Part shown: positions 12,957 through 24,848 of the stretch, in pieces
How positions within the stretch are numbered: position 1 is the stretch's first letter
Layout: each line of letters opens with the position of its first letter
From: Scilla litardierei
Taxonomy: Eukaryota > Streptophyta > Magnoliopsida > Asparagales > Asparagaceae
DNA: 64,000 bases
Reading direction: 5' to 3'
Assembly: GCA_030789695.1 (NCBI GenBank)
Contig: CM061132.1
Span: forward strand, 150,854,597 to 150,918,596
Notes under the pieces: model-generated
Told to the model about the DNA's origin: nothing
Seen by the model: the letters and a program-made list of their open reading frames with translations, nothing else
The model's database searches: none
Program-made: the position numbers and the translations under genes

Positions 12957-13443
12957 AAATGGGATTCATCCTCTCGACTTAAATATATTAAGTATATGTA
13001 ATAGAACGACATGTTCTTCTGTGTATAATTATAATGAGCAACTACAATATAATTAGCTTAAATTACCTATTAGGATAGATATCAAGCATTAACAAAAGTG
13101 AAAAAGCTGATAATATATAAGGATGCGATGGTATGTATTGGAATGAAATTGGACAAAGGTAGGACATTTACATGCATAATCTATTTTGTACTAAAGCCTT
13201 ATTCCATACGCAATGTTTTCTCAACTTATTCCGATCTTCGTACTTAAACAAATATTTCCAAGAACAATAATAAAAAAGAAATAAAAAATATATGTTAGCA
13301 AGCCAATACTTGTATAAGTTTCCCCAACAAGAGAAATAACATTAAACATGAAATGCATGGTAAAATGGTAGCACGAATAATACAAGACATGATGTGTATA
13401 TAGAATGCAATATATCAACATGTATAGTGGTATTGATAGCAAC
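12957..13443 (+). repeat. Left copy of a dispersed direct repeat of about 490 bp
   Basis: It aligns with 16365-16858. Shared blocks include AATGAGCAACTA, the GGATGCGATGGTATG core, ACAAAGGTAGGA, TTAGCAAGC, CAACAAGAGAAATAA and AAACATGAAATG. Divergence is marked. The pair, about 3.4 kb apart, could be LTRs of an unrecognised element or two copies of a small transposon. No PBS or polypurine tract is seen. Confidence 0.6.
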
Positions 13444-16364
13444 TACTTAAAGCATGAACGGTGATAAGTAATCATAATCAGACAAATGGTGACTAAGCAT
13501 GGTGATTTACTAATAAATTCAAGTTACTAAATTATAAGGTTAACAATATGGTCTATCTATTCTAGTGGTTAGCTTATGTATATGTAACATGGGTATAATC
13601 ATGGTCATGGGCCATCTGGTTGCACACCCATAGCTGCTAACAATAAATAATCATGTCTCTAGTACTGGATGATGGAAAACATTGATATGGTAGTATGCCA
13701 CTATCTTCATTGCTGGAAGGTAAAAAATACGGATACAATAGTGTATCCATAATCCCTACATCTATTGCTGGAAGGTGAAAAATACAGATACAATAAGGAA
13801 CTTTTTCGCTCTACCACCATATAAGATAATGAGTATCCCACCCCAGGTGTTATGTAACAGTGCACTCTCTAGTACAGTACATCTTTACTGTATTATGTAA
13901 ACAGATAAAATAATTGGGTACAACGATAGATACACAGTATCCTGGTATTGTAATTAGGTACAACAATTGATACAATATCATCATCGGTGAACATATAATC
14001 AGTGACTTGATCAGTGATTATTGGACAATGATAGATTTGGTATTGGGTTCACTAATCATATATCAGATACAATATCAGGTATGGTGATATAAACATCGAT
14101 AAAATATGATTAAGACTTAGGACATCGGCTAAGGGACATGTTTTCTTTTGCATATCACCGCAGAAATGAGGCAATCTTACAAGTCCTAATCCAAGGAGGG
14201 TCAATGGCATATAATTATGTTCATGTACGTGACTCTGGACCGATGCATAAAAGGTACATGTTATTTAGCATGATTGAATGGATTGTGTCAACATGTATAT
14301 ATAAGAGGGACATGTACCAACAAAGGAATTGACACAAGCATTAGATAAGTTATTATCTGTTCTCTCTAACAAGTATCTAACATAGCACCGACACTAATTG
14401 TAGCATGTCCCAAGTCAACTATGGGGGGGGGGGGGGGGGGGGTAAAGCCTTGAATTAAGTGAGTGAACATATGGCCTAATCATTTCTATTTGAAACATAT
14501 GGCCTAATCATGTCACTTAACAACACTAAATAATCCAAATAGAATCAGGTCCAAGAATTAACAACAACCCTAAATAATCCAAATAAGATCAGGTCTGTGC
14601 ACTAACAACAACCCGACATAAGCAGATAGGATGCTACATGGAGCAAATATCCCAAAAGGAAATCCAAACACACCCGAAGCCATCAGCCCCCAAAAAACAC
14701 AATCAACCTTAAAGAAGCAAAGCAAGAAATAACACGATGATAATAGTCCGAAGAAGCAGGTTCAGAACCCATTAATAATCCAAAACAACCCCAAAGGAGC
14801 CATCCAAACCTAACAGGAAGGAAATCAGGGAGCAACAGAGAGCACACAACCCTACATGAGCACAATTCGGGACCACACAAGCCAACCCTAAAAGAAGGTA
14901 AAAGGGAAGTAAATTGTCATATAACAGCTCTAACAAACTCTAACAAAAATCTCAATAGAGAACAACAAGGAGCAACGCCACTAAGAGGCACAAACAAACC
15001 CAAACAAAAACCAAATATGCATAACCAAACCCAACAAATACAAACAACCCCAAATCATCAACCAAAATCAACCCAAATTCATGAATAAAAATTAAATTAA
15101 ATAATTAGGAAAACCTACTTGATGATCAGAGAAACAAGATGAACGAGGAATGATCGGTCGAAGCTGCTACTGTCACCTCGTCGTTAGTCTTCAGCTGCGG
15201 CTGTTGTTGCTACTTCTGATGCCGCCACTTGCTGTCGCTACACAAAAGCAACATAGAGGAGGAAGGAGGGAGATGATGCTATGGTTGGCGATTCGAAGAT
15301 GTTGGCGAAGATGATGGTTGATAGCAACGATTAGATTGCTGTTGTTGTTGATGATAATTGAGAGAGAGGGGAAGAAGAGAGAGAGCGAGTTGTGAGAGAA
15401 ATCAAAGGAGAAAAAGGAGAGGGCTTTGGTTTTATGGGATTTAAGGTTATGGATTTTAAGGGTTTTAAGAGAGAGATGAGTTGGGGGTTATGAGAATAGG
15501 AAAAGTGGAAGAGTGGAAGAGACTTGATGTGGAGGAGAGGGCACAAGAGATCGTAGGGGTTTCGTGGTCGTGGGACGATCTTGTGATGGTTACATAGATA
15601 AGGGAGAAATAATCAATACGACGGCATTTCAGGGCTGAAGAGAGAAGAGGGGAGTGGAAATTAGGATAGTTTTTAGTTTTAGGTTTAAATCGGATAGGAT
15701 CAACGGGTTGGTTTTTGGTTTTAAAATGGGTTTTGGTTTTGGGTTTTTGTGAGAATTGGTAATAATGGGTCAGATTTGGGTCAGGTAAGCTGGGTTAATG
15801 GGTTAGGCTTAAACTTGATCAAATAAAATTAAGAAAAATCCAAACAATTCTTAAAAAACAATTAAAACATTTTTGATCAAAATAAAATTATATTCTATCT
15901 TAAAAATACAGTAAAATGGGTCATGACCCTTATATCTTACCTTGAAACAATTTCATTCTTAAAATTCCTAAGGGGATGTTTGAGAGAGGGAATAAGGATG
16001 GTGTTGCCTGCCATCTTCATACGCTCCACGCTGATGCTCAAAGTGTTTTCTAAAAAACGTAAAAGTTCACATATACTGATCATAAGAAATTTCAGAATGA
16101 TGGAATCAAATACTGGAATTGAAAGATTGAAGGAGTTCCAGGAGATGAAGTCACGGACCGGGTTAAATAATGAATACAAATTCAATGGAATGAATTTCAA
16201 TGCAAGTCAAGAGATTCAACTGTCTTAGACTGTGGATCTAGATATTGCTCATTAAGAGTTTTCACTGACTTGCATGAGCCACCAATAAAACATGTTATGC
16301 CTTGCTGCTCATTCTGTCAGCAAAACAAAAATATGATAACACCTCATATATTTAAGCCAAATAT
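13444..16364. other. Sequence between the repeat pair; no gene recognised
   Basis: Contents are AT-rich. A duplicated string GCTGGAAGGTRAAAAATACRGATACAATA lies near 13708 and 13768, and a G20 run at 14423. An A/C-rich segment fills 14640-15130. A block that is pyrimidine-rich on the minus strand, with GTTGTTGTT triplets, lies at 15165-15600, and GGGTTTTGG-like text at 15690-15800. The small ORFs here are compositional. The 15165-15600 block reads like a 5' leader or LTR on the minus strand but has no convincing protein. Confidence 0.4.
14423..14442 (+). repeat. Poly(G) run of 20
   Basis: Twenty consecutive G residues lie between AACTAT and TAAAGCC. Such a run can form a G-quadruplex and is also a common place for sequencing or assembly length errors. 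Confidence 0.9.
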
Positions 16365-16858
16365 GATTTATACCCTTGGTTTAAATATGTTGAGCATAAT
16401 AAAATTACATATTTTTTATGTATAACTAGTAATGAGCAACTATAGTATGTTATTTACAGTATATACTTAGCAATTAGGAATGATGATAAGAACGATAATA
16501 TGGAGAGCATCACTGATAAGATATATGGATGCGATGGTATGGATTGGAACGGAATCGAACAAAGGTAGGAAATTCATGTGTTGAATCGTTAAATCTGTTC
16601 TGCAGTGGAGAGTTGTCCTACCAGCAATGTTTCTCATTGTATCCGATCTTCATACTTAATGGATATTCTCAAGAAGAACAATAACAAAAACAGAAACAAA
16701 AATATCCGTTAGCAAGCTAATACTTGTGTAGGTTTTCCCAACAAGAGAAATAAAATAAAACATGAAATGTATGGTAAAATGGAAGTATGGATAAGATAAG
16801 ACATGATGAGTATATAGAAAGTAACATGCCAACATATATAATGGTTTATATAGCAACT
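16365..16858 (+). repeat. Right copy of the dispersed direct repeat
   Basis: Homologous to 12957-13443 in the same orientation. It ends about 560 bp before the PPR start codon, so the proximal promoter of that gene lies in or next to repeat-derived DNA. Confidence 0.6.
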
Positions 16859-17420
16859 ATGATTTAAAAGAAATATGCCTACCCAGACGTAAATGTTTTG
16901 TTTAAAATTGGGTTCTTGTATTTGTGTTTTAAGGCTGCGTAAATGTGTTTGGTTGATCTCCACGTATATGTGCATGTGAAATGATCTATGGTTTTGGTTA
17001 TTTTTGCTGAGCAAATTACCTCTTAATCTGATTAGTACAAATTTCTTTCGTTTCTTTCCATTACATGCATTTCTAATTGTCCCCATTTGAATTATATAAT
17101 GCATTCTCATCTGAACGTCTCATTTGTTTTTTTTCAGGACTTAACAGAGCTCATAAAGGAACCAACCATGACTAGATTGCATTGTCTTTATTAATTGACA
17201 CATTTATCAGCTTCAAGCATGCAATATTGAAGCTTCACCCACTTATAAGTCCAATTCTTCTTTGAGGATAACTGGATAAGTCATAAGTCCTATTCTACTT
17301 TACCATCTCTCTTCTATTTGAGCTTCACATGGCTGCTTAGTTGCATCTCCACATAATGTGGTGAATGGATTACATCATCAAAATTCGAGTACTATAGCAT
17401 ATTGATTCTTGTCCGTTGCC

Positions 17421-17873
17421 ATGCTCCGAATTTCTCAATTCATGCTATCCAATTTCTATCCACATACCATCTTAACTACTGTGACCGGAAACTGCCAATT
17501 GTCTTCATGGATGTACATCCAAGCTCCATTTCTCTCACAACCATGTAAATATTCAGCTCCTCTATGTGTAGTCCATTCAGCATTAGTTGCTCCTGAAAGA
17601 GAAGCAGAGAATGAGAAAAAAGAAGAAACAATCATAAAGTGGCATGACATAGGTCCTGACATAACAGAGGCCCAGAAGCAGGCAATATCTGAGATTCCTC
17701 CAAAGATGACCAATCGTTGCAAGGCACTTCTGAAACACATCATATGTTTCTCTCCCGAGGAAAATTTGTCCATCCTGTTGGCATCATGGGTGAAGGTCAT
17801 GAAGCCCCGAAGAGCTGACTGGTTGTCAATTCTCAAAGAAATGATGAGGTCAGACAGTCCTCTCCTTTTCGAG
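17421..17873 (+). CDS. PPR protein, exon 1 (At1g01970-like)
   Basis: First coding exon of a P-class pentatricopeptide-repeat protein. I chose the ATG at 17421 (MLRISQFMLSN); a reading frame open 12 nt further upstream lacks an ATG. The first 50-60 residues are rich in Ser, Leu and Tyr and low in acid, compatible with an organellar transit peptide (inference). From about residue 75 the text becomes family-like: KWHDIGPDITEAQKQAIS, PPKMTNRCKALLK, ICFSPEENLS and WVKVMKPRRADWL. I recognise these as the N-terminal region of the Arabidopsis At1g01970-type PPR protein. The exon ends after a complete Glu codon at 17873 with donor GTTAGT. Its extension past that donor (SYMLKTLALLFF) is intronic. Exons 1 and 2 join in phase 0 to give 420 residues, close to the roughly 400 residues of the Arabidopsis protein. 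The function of this family is not well defined. PPR proteins in general bind organellar RNA. Confidence 0.85.
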
Positions 17874-18974
17874 GTTAGTTATATGCTTAAAACTCTTGCT
17901 CTCTTATTTTTTTTCATTTTTAAAATTTGAACATTTTAGCTTCTGTATTTTTTGTGATACTGCTGTGGAGATCAAAATCATTTTTGGTAACCAAAACCTA
18001 TCATGGTAAACTACTGTGTAGTTTCGGCATTTAAACTTGTCATATGTTCTTCTGGAAACTTCATTACCGTTTTGTATGGTGTTATTTAGTTCCCTGCTCT
18101 TTATTTTAAAGTTGATTAGGCTTTGGTTATTATAATCCTATCATCTGAATTTATATCTAACCTAATCCTGTAGAAACTAGAAGCCTTGAAATTTTTTTAC
18201 ATTGTGATAACCACTTAAAGTTAGCACTTGAGATAATATACAGTCTATATTCGCCTTCAAGAAATGAGGGTAATATCTCAGGAGATCTCAAGCCACATTA
18301 AACTAAAACAGTAGGCCAATCATCCAAGGGGGTTTGCCAATTGTTTTGTATGAGTAGTGTCTTTTCACACGTTCATTTATGTACTGCTTTATCTGCAACC
18401 TAGTTTCAGGACGAACCAAGTGATAGTTCAGGATGTATGTGCGTTGCTTTGATTTCCATGACTGTATGAATGGAATTAATTATGCACCGCAGTGTTTATG
18501 GAATTATACCATTTTACCTTTTAACCTTATTTGTTTCAGGGCATTCAGTACCAAGAAACCTAGTCTCAATTATAACCAGATGATTAGATAACTAAAATAT
18601 TTACAATTTACTAGCCTCAGTATGCCCAGCATGTGGAGTAATAATCAAGTTGATTTGTTTGGACTATAAATATGGAAGATCATGTCAACAGATGTTCCCA
18701 ATGCTTTAAACATGCGATCTTCATGGACCTTCTAGATTAATGCCGTAAAGAGTTGCATATCCTTCTTCAAGGAATTGAACAAGCTTCTATTGTATACATA
18801 ATATGAGTATGTAAAGTTAGGTATTGTTGCAACACAAGCTTTCTAAGATCTGATCGTAAGCAGTAAGAAATCGTGTGGCACAATCTCTTAAACCTTTTAC
18901 CGGTGTCACACCTATCAAATAAAGTCTTCGATGGCGAAGAGCACATGATTCATCAGAACCTGCACAGACAAACA

Positions 18975-19170
18975 TACCTAGGGGTGGTAAAATGAACCCG
19001 ATCCGACTTGTCCCGACCCAAACCCGACGTGTTGGGCCGAGTATGGGTATGGGCCAATCCGGGTCGGGTAGGATCCGGGTTGATTCGACTGACCCGGATA
19101 AAATCTGGGTCCTGGGTCGGGTACGGATTTGACACGTCAACCCGAATTGATCCGAATATCATCCACTTAA
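18975..19170. repeat. GGGTCGGG-type repeat fragment
   Basis: It begins CTAGGGGTGGTAAAATG and continues with many CCCGACCC/GGGTCGGG-like words. This composition is familiar from non-autonomous hAT-like repeats that open with AGGGGTGGCAAA. No matching right terminus was found, so it is probably truncated. Open frames on both strands here are artefacts of the repetitive composition. Confidence 0.5.
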
Positions 19171-19479
19171 TATTATATATATTTATATGAGAATAATGCG
19201 TATCATATGGCATGCGAGGTATCTTCTCATATACAAGACACAAAAAGTGGGGTTGTACAAGCTTATGAGCTTGTACTTGTTGTACCACACCTATGGGCAA
19301 TCCCAAGGCAAGAAACCGACTCGGGAGAGGCTGTGAAGCAATCACCAAGTACAATAGAAGCCTAAAATAGAGCCTAACCAAAAAAGTAAAAAGAAACTAG
19401 GCTAATTCCCAATTATCAAAGAGTGTGGAGACAACCGGCTCGAGCTCCTCGCGATCAAAAGGGGGGAAAAGAAGCTACG

Positions 19480-20280
19480 TCGAAGGCAATTCTTGCGACG
19501 AGCTAGACCATAAAGAGGGTCGTGGAGAGAAAAATGCGGTTATTCCTCTCCTTTCAGATATGTCAAACAACAGCGGAGAGGACGAGTCTACACAGCCAAC
19601 CAGTAGCACGGGTCTTCCCTTTCGTGTCGAAACGACATATAAGGACGGCGTCCACATGGAGCGATCTAGAGCGGGAGGGAACCCCCAGCTTGAGCTTGGC
19701 AGCTGCCCAAACATAACTGCTGATCTCACATTTGAAAAAAAGGTGACATGTGGTCTCATGATGGGAGGAGCATAGCACGCAGGCGGGGAACATTTGCACG
19801 CCTCTGCGGATGAGATGAAGCATGGTGAGAAGCTTATCAGAGAGGGCACAGAGGAGAGTGATGCAAACTTGGGAACATGGCCGGAGAACCAGACGGTATC
19901 ATGAAGCCGATAAGGGGGATGTGGATCTGACGGAGGACCACGCTGAACGGAGTGTGCACCCCCACTGGAGTCCCACCCCAGGAGTCAGGGTGTAATTCAA
20001 AGAGAACGAACGGAAGAGATCGATGTGAGGGACCAAGACATCAGGCAAGCAACAGGAGGAACCGCCCTAGCAGTCAGTAACACGAAGATGACGAGTGCAT
20101 GTATCGGGGGGCAGAGGTGAGCAAGGGGACCACAGGGTAGCCAGGGGTCAAACCAAAGGGAGGTAGAAGCGCCATCCGTAACAATACGACGAAGGCTGGG
20201 GGCAGCCGCATCCCGACATTTGAGAATATGCTTTCAGGTACCAGGGTCAAGAGGCGAAGATCTGCACTGAAAAAGAGGAG
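19480..20280 (-). pseudogene. LINE (non-LTR) retrotransposon C-terminal remnant, zf-RVT domain
   Basis: On the minus strand the sequence reads as the C-terminal zinc-finger region of plant LINE reverse transcriptases. Motifs are LLTMLHLIRRGVQM, then CVLCSSHHETTCHLFFKC (the C-x2-C...H...C zf-RVT pattern), SSYVWAAAKLKLG and TGWLCRLVLSAVV, at about 19563-19830. Upstream on the same strand (19830-20000) the text resembles the W/S-rich linker of the same protein (GCTLRSAWSSVRSTSPL), with stops and frame changes. The RT core is missing. It lies antisense inside the PPR intron. Confidence 0.75.
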
Positions 20281-20689
20281 TATGTTTCTTTTTTACTTAC
20301 ATAAAAGAAATATATAAAGATAATGGACCTCTTTCGAGAGGAGACTGTTCTCCTGGCTTTAGATTCGAGAGCAAAGCCTAATTCTCCAAGATCTCGGGTT
20401 CTATGAACTCCCAGAGAATTTCTTTCGTAAAATTCAACGTTTCCTCCCTAATCCTAGCCGCAATTTATTTATAATGGCTGATTTCTCCTAAAATTACAGA
20501 AATTACAAAAATACCCTTGAAGCCCCAATTATAAAATTGCCCCTGATATGCAATCACATCATTTTCTTAAGATCTTTCATCATTTAAGTGATGATAGAGA
20601 ATAATCTTTTAGCTTCATGACAAGATGCGACTTCGCATAGCGAGGAGGATGGCATCGATGATAAAACTATCTGGAATTTCATATTCATC

Positions 20690-20950
20690 TTTTCCTTGTT
20701 GAATGCATCGATAAATTCTTTGAGAGTTTACGTTTGCCTTGCCTGCATTGCCAAATAGTTAACATGTGTGCTGTGACTTTCCTGAACTTTTTTGCTTGCA
20801 CCAATATGTAGTACAAATTCGTACGCGAGTTGAGCAAAATCATGGATGGAATCAAAGGAAGATGGTGTACTAATTTTGGGCGGCCTTTTGAAAAGATACG
20901 AAAGAGCTTGCAGAGATAGTCGTCGAAGGCCTCGTGAAGTTGCATCCAAG
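20690..20950 (-). pseudogene. Possible Ty3/gypsy gag fragment
   Basis: Minus-strand text in two overlapping frames includes SFDSIHDFAQLAYEFVLHIG, VNYLAMQARQT and LKEFIDAFNKE. This resembles the retrotransposon gag pattern in which a 'SFxDLAxxFxxxF' block is followed by Q-x2-E-x-L-x2-F-x3-F. One stop interrupts it. Adjacent 20280-20650 looks like leader or LTR text. This is a weak assignment from pattern memory only. Confidence 0.35.
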
Positions 20951-23900
20951 CCGATGTGTAGATAACAAAATCTTGGCCTTATTTGGTAGCAACTCTTTCA
21001 GGACTCGTGAGCTAAGTGGATTGTTGTAGTTTTGCATCCATGCATGAAACGAATTACATTTGATGCCTACCTGAGTAACCTTGGTTGTGTAGATCGATCT
21101 TTAATACCTCAGTCTAGGTTTGCGCATTGGTTTGGAAAATCATATTAGGGATGTTGGTTGTGTAGGTCCATGTTTGTTCTTTGATGCCTTTAGGCTAGGT
21201 TCGCGCATGGGTTTGACAATGCATTTTGGTTCGCTTCGTTGTCTGATCCGGCCCATTACCATTTCCTTCAACGCTCTTTCTTAATCATGATAATTTTCAC
21301 TGGCTCGATTTGGGTTTGACCGTCGGCATTGCTTCTTTAATCGACATTCCTAATAGTTGATTGTCATGCAGGGGTGCTTGCAGTGGTTAGCTTGATTCAA
21401 TGTTGGTGGGCTGGCTTAGGGAGTGATTGTTATGTACATGACCCTTCGACCTCTCTTTATTGTTGACTTTGTTCGGAGGCATTTGGTGATTCTATATTCG
21501 ATCTGGGTAGGGTCCATGGTCGGTCATAGAGGAGGCTTTCTTGTAGGACATGATTGCTTTGAATCATGCCCGTCGTACTATATCAAAATCATATGGGGCC
21601 TTTTAATATGCGCTTGCAGGGAGTTGACTGCACCAATCAGGGTCTGAATTTGATTGAGAGATCATCCGTCCATTATTATATAGCCAAGATAGGAGGGACT
21701 TGTCTAAGATTGACATGTTTTTACTGTTGGATTGTCTTTTAGTATGCCTATGGGTAACAGAGATGTGAGGATCGATGTAAGATGTTTCTTCTATTATTGG
21801 GATTTTGGTAGGATACAATCATTAACTAAGGTTTAACTAAGGTGTGACAAGGTCTCACAAACAGTGCCAGTTGCATTAGGGACTGTTTACGATCTAATCA
21901 CAAATAATAAGAAATCATGCAGTATGGGAGCTCAAAGCTTTTAAAGGATTCTTACATGTCAACAAGGTTTTTTGATGACTAAGTGAGGTGTGATTTCTAA
22001 CAACCTGCATAGATGAACACAGCTAAGGTGTGGTAGGATTGAATCCTAACCCTCTCTGAAACCCAAGTTAATATGTTTTTTTTTTGAAAATAAAGATGCT
22101 AAAAATAAAGAAAATAAAGATGGCTAGGATTTTTACCATGTAGCATTAGCTTAGAGAAGAACAAACTTTGGCTATTGTATCTTAACCCTAGGTGGTTTTT
22201 GTTCACCAATGCGTAGGTAGTCTAAGTTCTTATGACCGAGCCTCTCTGACCCGTGCAAACATCTTTTTTATGTATTATTTATAGATGTGTAGAGTCGGCT
22301 AAGAAAAACCATAACTTAGGATCAAGCTAAGCTAGAGCCGGCTCTTTTGAAGAGTTTTAATATTGGAGGAGCTCTGCGGATATCATGAATCAAGTTGATT
22401 CAGGATCGTGTCTGCCTGATCGGTTCATTTGATCCTTTGAGCCGACGGAGAGTTTTGTGCTTTGCCTTGTCTCCTGGCTTTATCTATAGGGTTAAAATCC
22501 CTTGGGCCTGGGCCATTGTCTTGTGCGGGCAGGACCTGCTTAATAATAGAGAAATATTTACATATAATAATAATAATATGAACGTTTTATGAGGCATATT
22601 ACAATGATGACATTCATTGCTAATACTAGTGGCAAATTGCAAAGCTTATAGTCTTACTACCAATAATAAACCTAGGATTCATAAGCTTAAACATGGATTA
22701 TGTAAATGACTACTATGTGGGCTGGCAAAAAGTTAACCTGTATTATATAAACCACCCATCCACATGCGCACATAAAAGGTCTCTGATACCACTTCTTATT
22801 TATATTTCAAAGAAATGGTTATTGTCATCCACAATGTTAGGGTATACAATAACCTCACAACTCCCATATATAACTTCGTAGGCTTATTATATCGGTATGG
22901 GCTAATGCAGTACTCACAGTGGAGTGCATTTTAAAAGTGGAATAAAGTTTATAAAAATTACCACTGGACAAAAAAGCCCAGGTTTTGACTAAAAAAAAGG
23001 CTCAGGCTGTGGGATACTATTAGCAAGCTAGCATATAAATATGTTCCTTGTCCCTCACCCGTTGCCGTATCGGCAACTTCGAAAATTTGATCCAGTCGTC
23101 ATTAATTGTAATCTAATTATATTTATTTATCCCATTTATTTTTCCGAGGCACTTTCAAGAGACCAATTACCCAAAAGCTTAAGATGATGTGTTATTGTGT
23201 TGTAGGCTAACAAATAACAATGTACATCATGCAAAGGTTAACTATTAAAAATCTTTGGCGACTTTTCCTATCAAAATAGGGCATGGGGATTCATATACAA
23301 GTGATGTAAAATTTTGCGACATATTGTCAATGGACATCCGTCCTATAAGTAGATGCTAAATTGTGCCAAAGAAATTATGAAGAATAGAGGGGCGTCTGTT
23401 AATCCTACAAGGCAAGTTAGTGGTTACAAAGATGCTACTGTCCATGCCTTACCGTTCATGCAACTTAAACTTATACATTAATAAGCAACCTCAATGTTCT
23501 CCTAGACGGGGAAATTGTCTTGGAGGAGAAGAAAGATGACATGTTTATTTTTACTTCTTATTTAAACAATAATGCACAAAAGGCAATGTAAGTGTTGCAA
23601 CATAATTCATGCTTTCACTCCCTACTAATTATAGCTAAATAAATCTATTTAACAAAACAATAATGATACAAATGCCTAATGAATGAAGAATCTCTTTGCC
23701 ATCCATAATGGAACATTTTTACCGATCAATTTTAATGGAACATTTTTACCGATCAATTTTATTGCACGCTGGCAAGTTATTTACATTTTTCAACGTCAAC
23801 CCTAGTGGAAAACGGAACAAATATGAACACGAATATTGGTAGTAAATAAGAAATAAACAAAGAAGAATTATCTAGCACATTTTAAAAAATTGTTTTCTTA

Positions 23901-24848
23901 CCTTTTAAACAAATAAGAGTTAAATTAGATGACGATGGTTAAGGATATAATAGGATCGGGGCTCGGTTGTGTTTAGAGGTAGGAGGAGGAAGAAGAATAC
24001 GAAAGGAAGGGCGTTAGGGTTAAGGGAGAGGCTTGGGTTGGATTTGGTGCATCGGTAGGGAAAAAAATGGTTGGTTATATTTGGGTTTGGGTTGCTGGGT
24101 TGGGTTGAATCTGGTGCGAGTTAGGTTTGGGTTTGGTTCAGAGTTGGGTTAGGAATGATGTTAGAATAAAAAAGCCAAGAGGGAGGAGACACAAAAGGGA
24201 TCTCAATTCTTAATTCCGTTGACTCAAACTGTGTTATTGGTGCTATTACATGAATGAAAAATAAAACCAATAAGACAATCGTATAAAGACCATTGCAATC
24301 TTCTTAACTCCTTTCTAATTCCTATTTCTATTATTGTTACGATTGCTCTTCCCGAATATTAACTATTGAAAATTCTTTTAACTGCGTAGCCTGTGGTAGA
24401 GGCTAGAGCCAAAAAAATGAAACCATATTAAAATCACCATTCATCCAAACATAATATAAACCACTCCTAAAGGTGGAATCACAAAATTCTCTTCGATGAA
24501 GAATGTAATGAATAGAAATCTTAAACATATACACAGTTTTAATATGGGTTGACATGTGAAACTATATTAGAAAATGCCAATGCCAAACATGAGGTGCCAT
24601 TTTAAAGTTCTGAATGAATGCATAAATGCTCGAGTGAGTGATAATTGCATAATAGTCTGATATCAATGTGTGCTTTCAAATCAGATGCGTCATATAGAAG
24701 TTACCTCCGTGATAATTAAAAGTATTTTTCACTAGCCAGACCATACTGGTAATCAGGAGACATTTTTGTCTGGATTCATAATCAAAATGGCTTCCCCGCT
24801 TGTTGTAGCTTGCCGTGACCACTGACTTCATCTTCAAATCGTTTGTAG

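Larger units (their letters stand above)
17874..24848 (+). other. Intron of the PPR gene (6975 nt), rich in transposon debris
   Basis: The donor is GTTAGT at 17874 and the acceptor is TTTGTAG ending at 24848. The flanking exons join in frame in the order expected for the family. The intron holds a GGGTCGGG-type repeat (18975-19170), a LINE tail on the minus strand (about 19480-20280), LTR-like text (20280-20650), a possible gag fragment on the minus strand (20690-20950), and AT-rich sequence with no recognised gene from 20960 to 24840. Near 23730 the 32-bp string TGGAACATTTTTACCGATCA... occurs twice in tandem. The length is large for a PPR gene, many of which have no intron. Confidence 0.8.

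Noticed and set aside
17874..17930. Extension of the first PPR exon to its in-frame stop as a 173-codon gene
   Set aside because: Text after Glu151 (SYMLKTLALLFFFIF) does not fit the family. The GTTAGT donor plus the in-phase partner at 24849 gives the expected full-length protein.
19008..19190. ORFs in the GGGTCGGG region of the PPR intron
   Set aside because: Tandem-like GGGTCGGG words give Asp/Pro/Arg-rich translations on both strands. This is a repeat, not a gene.
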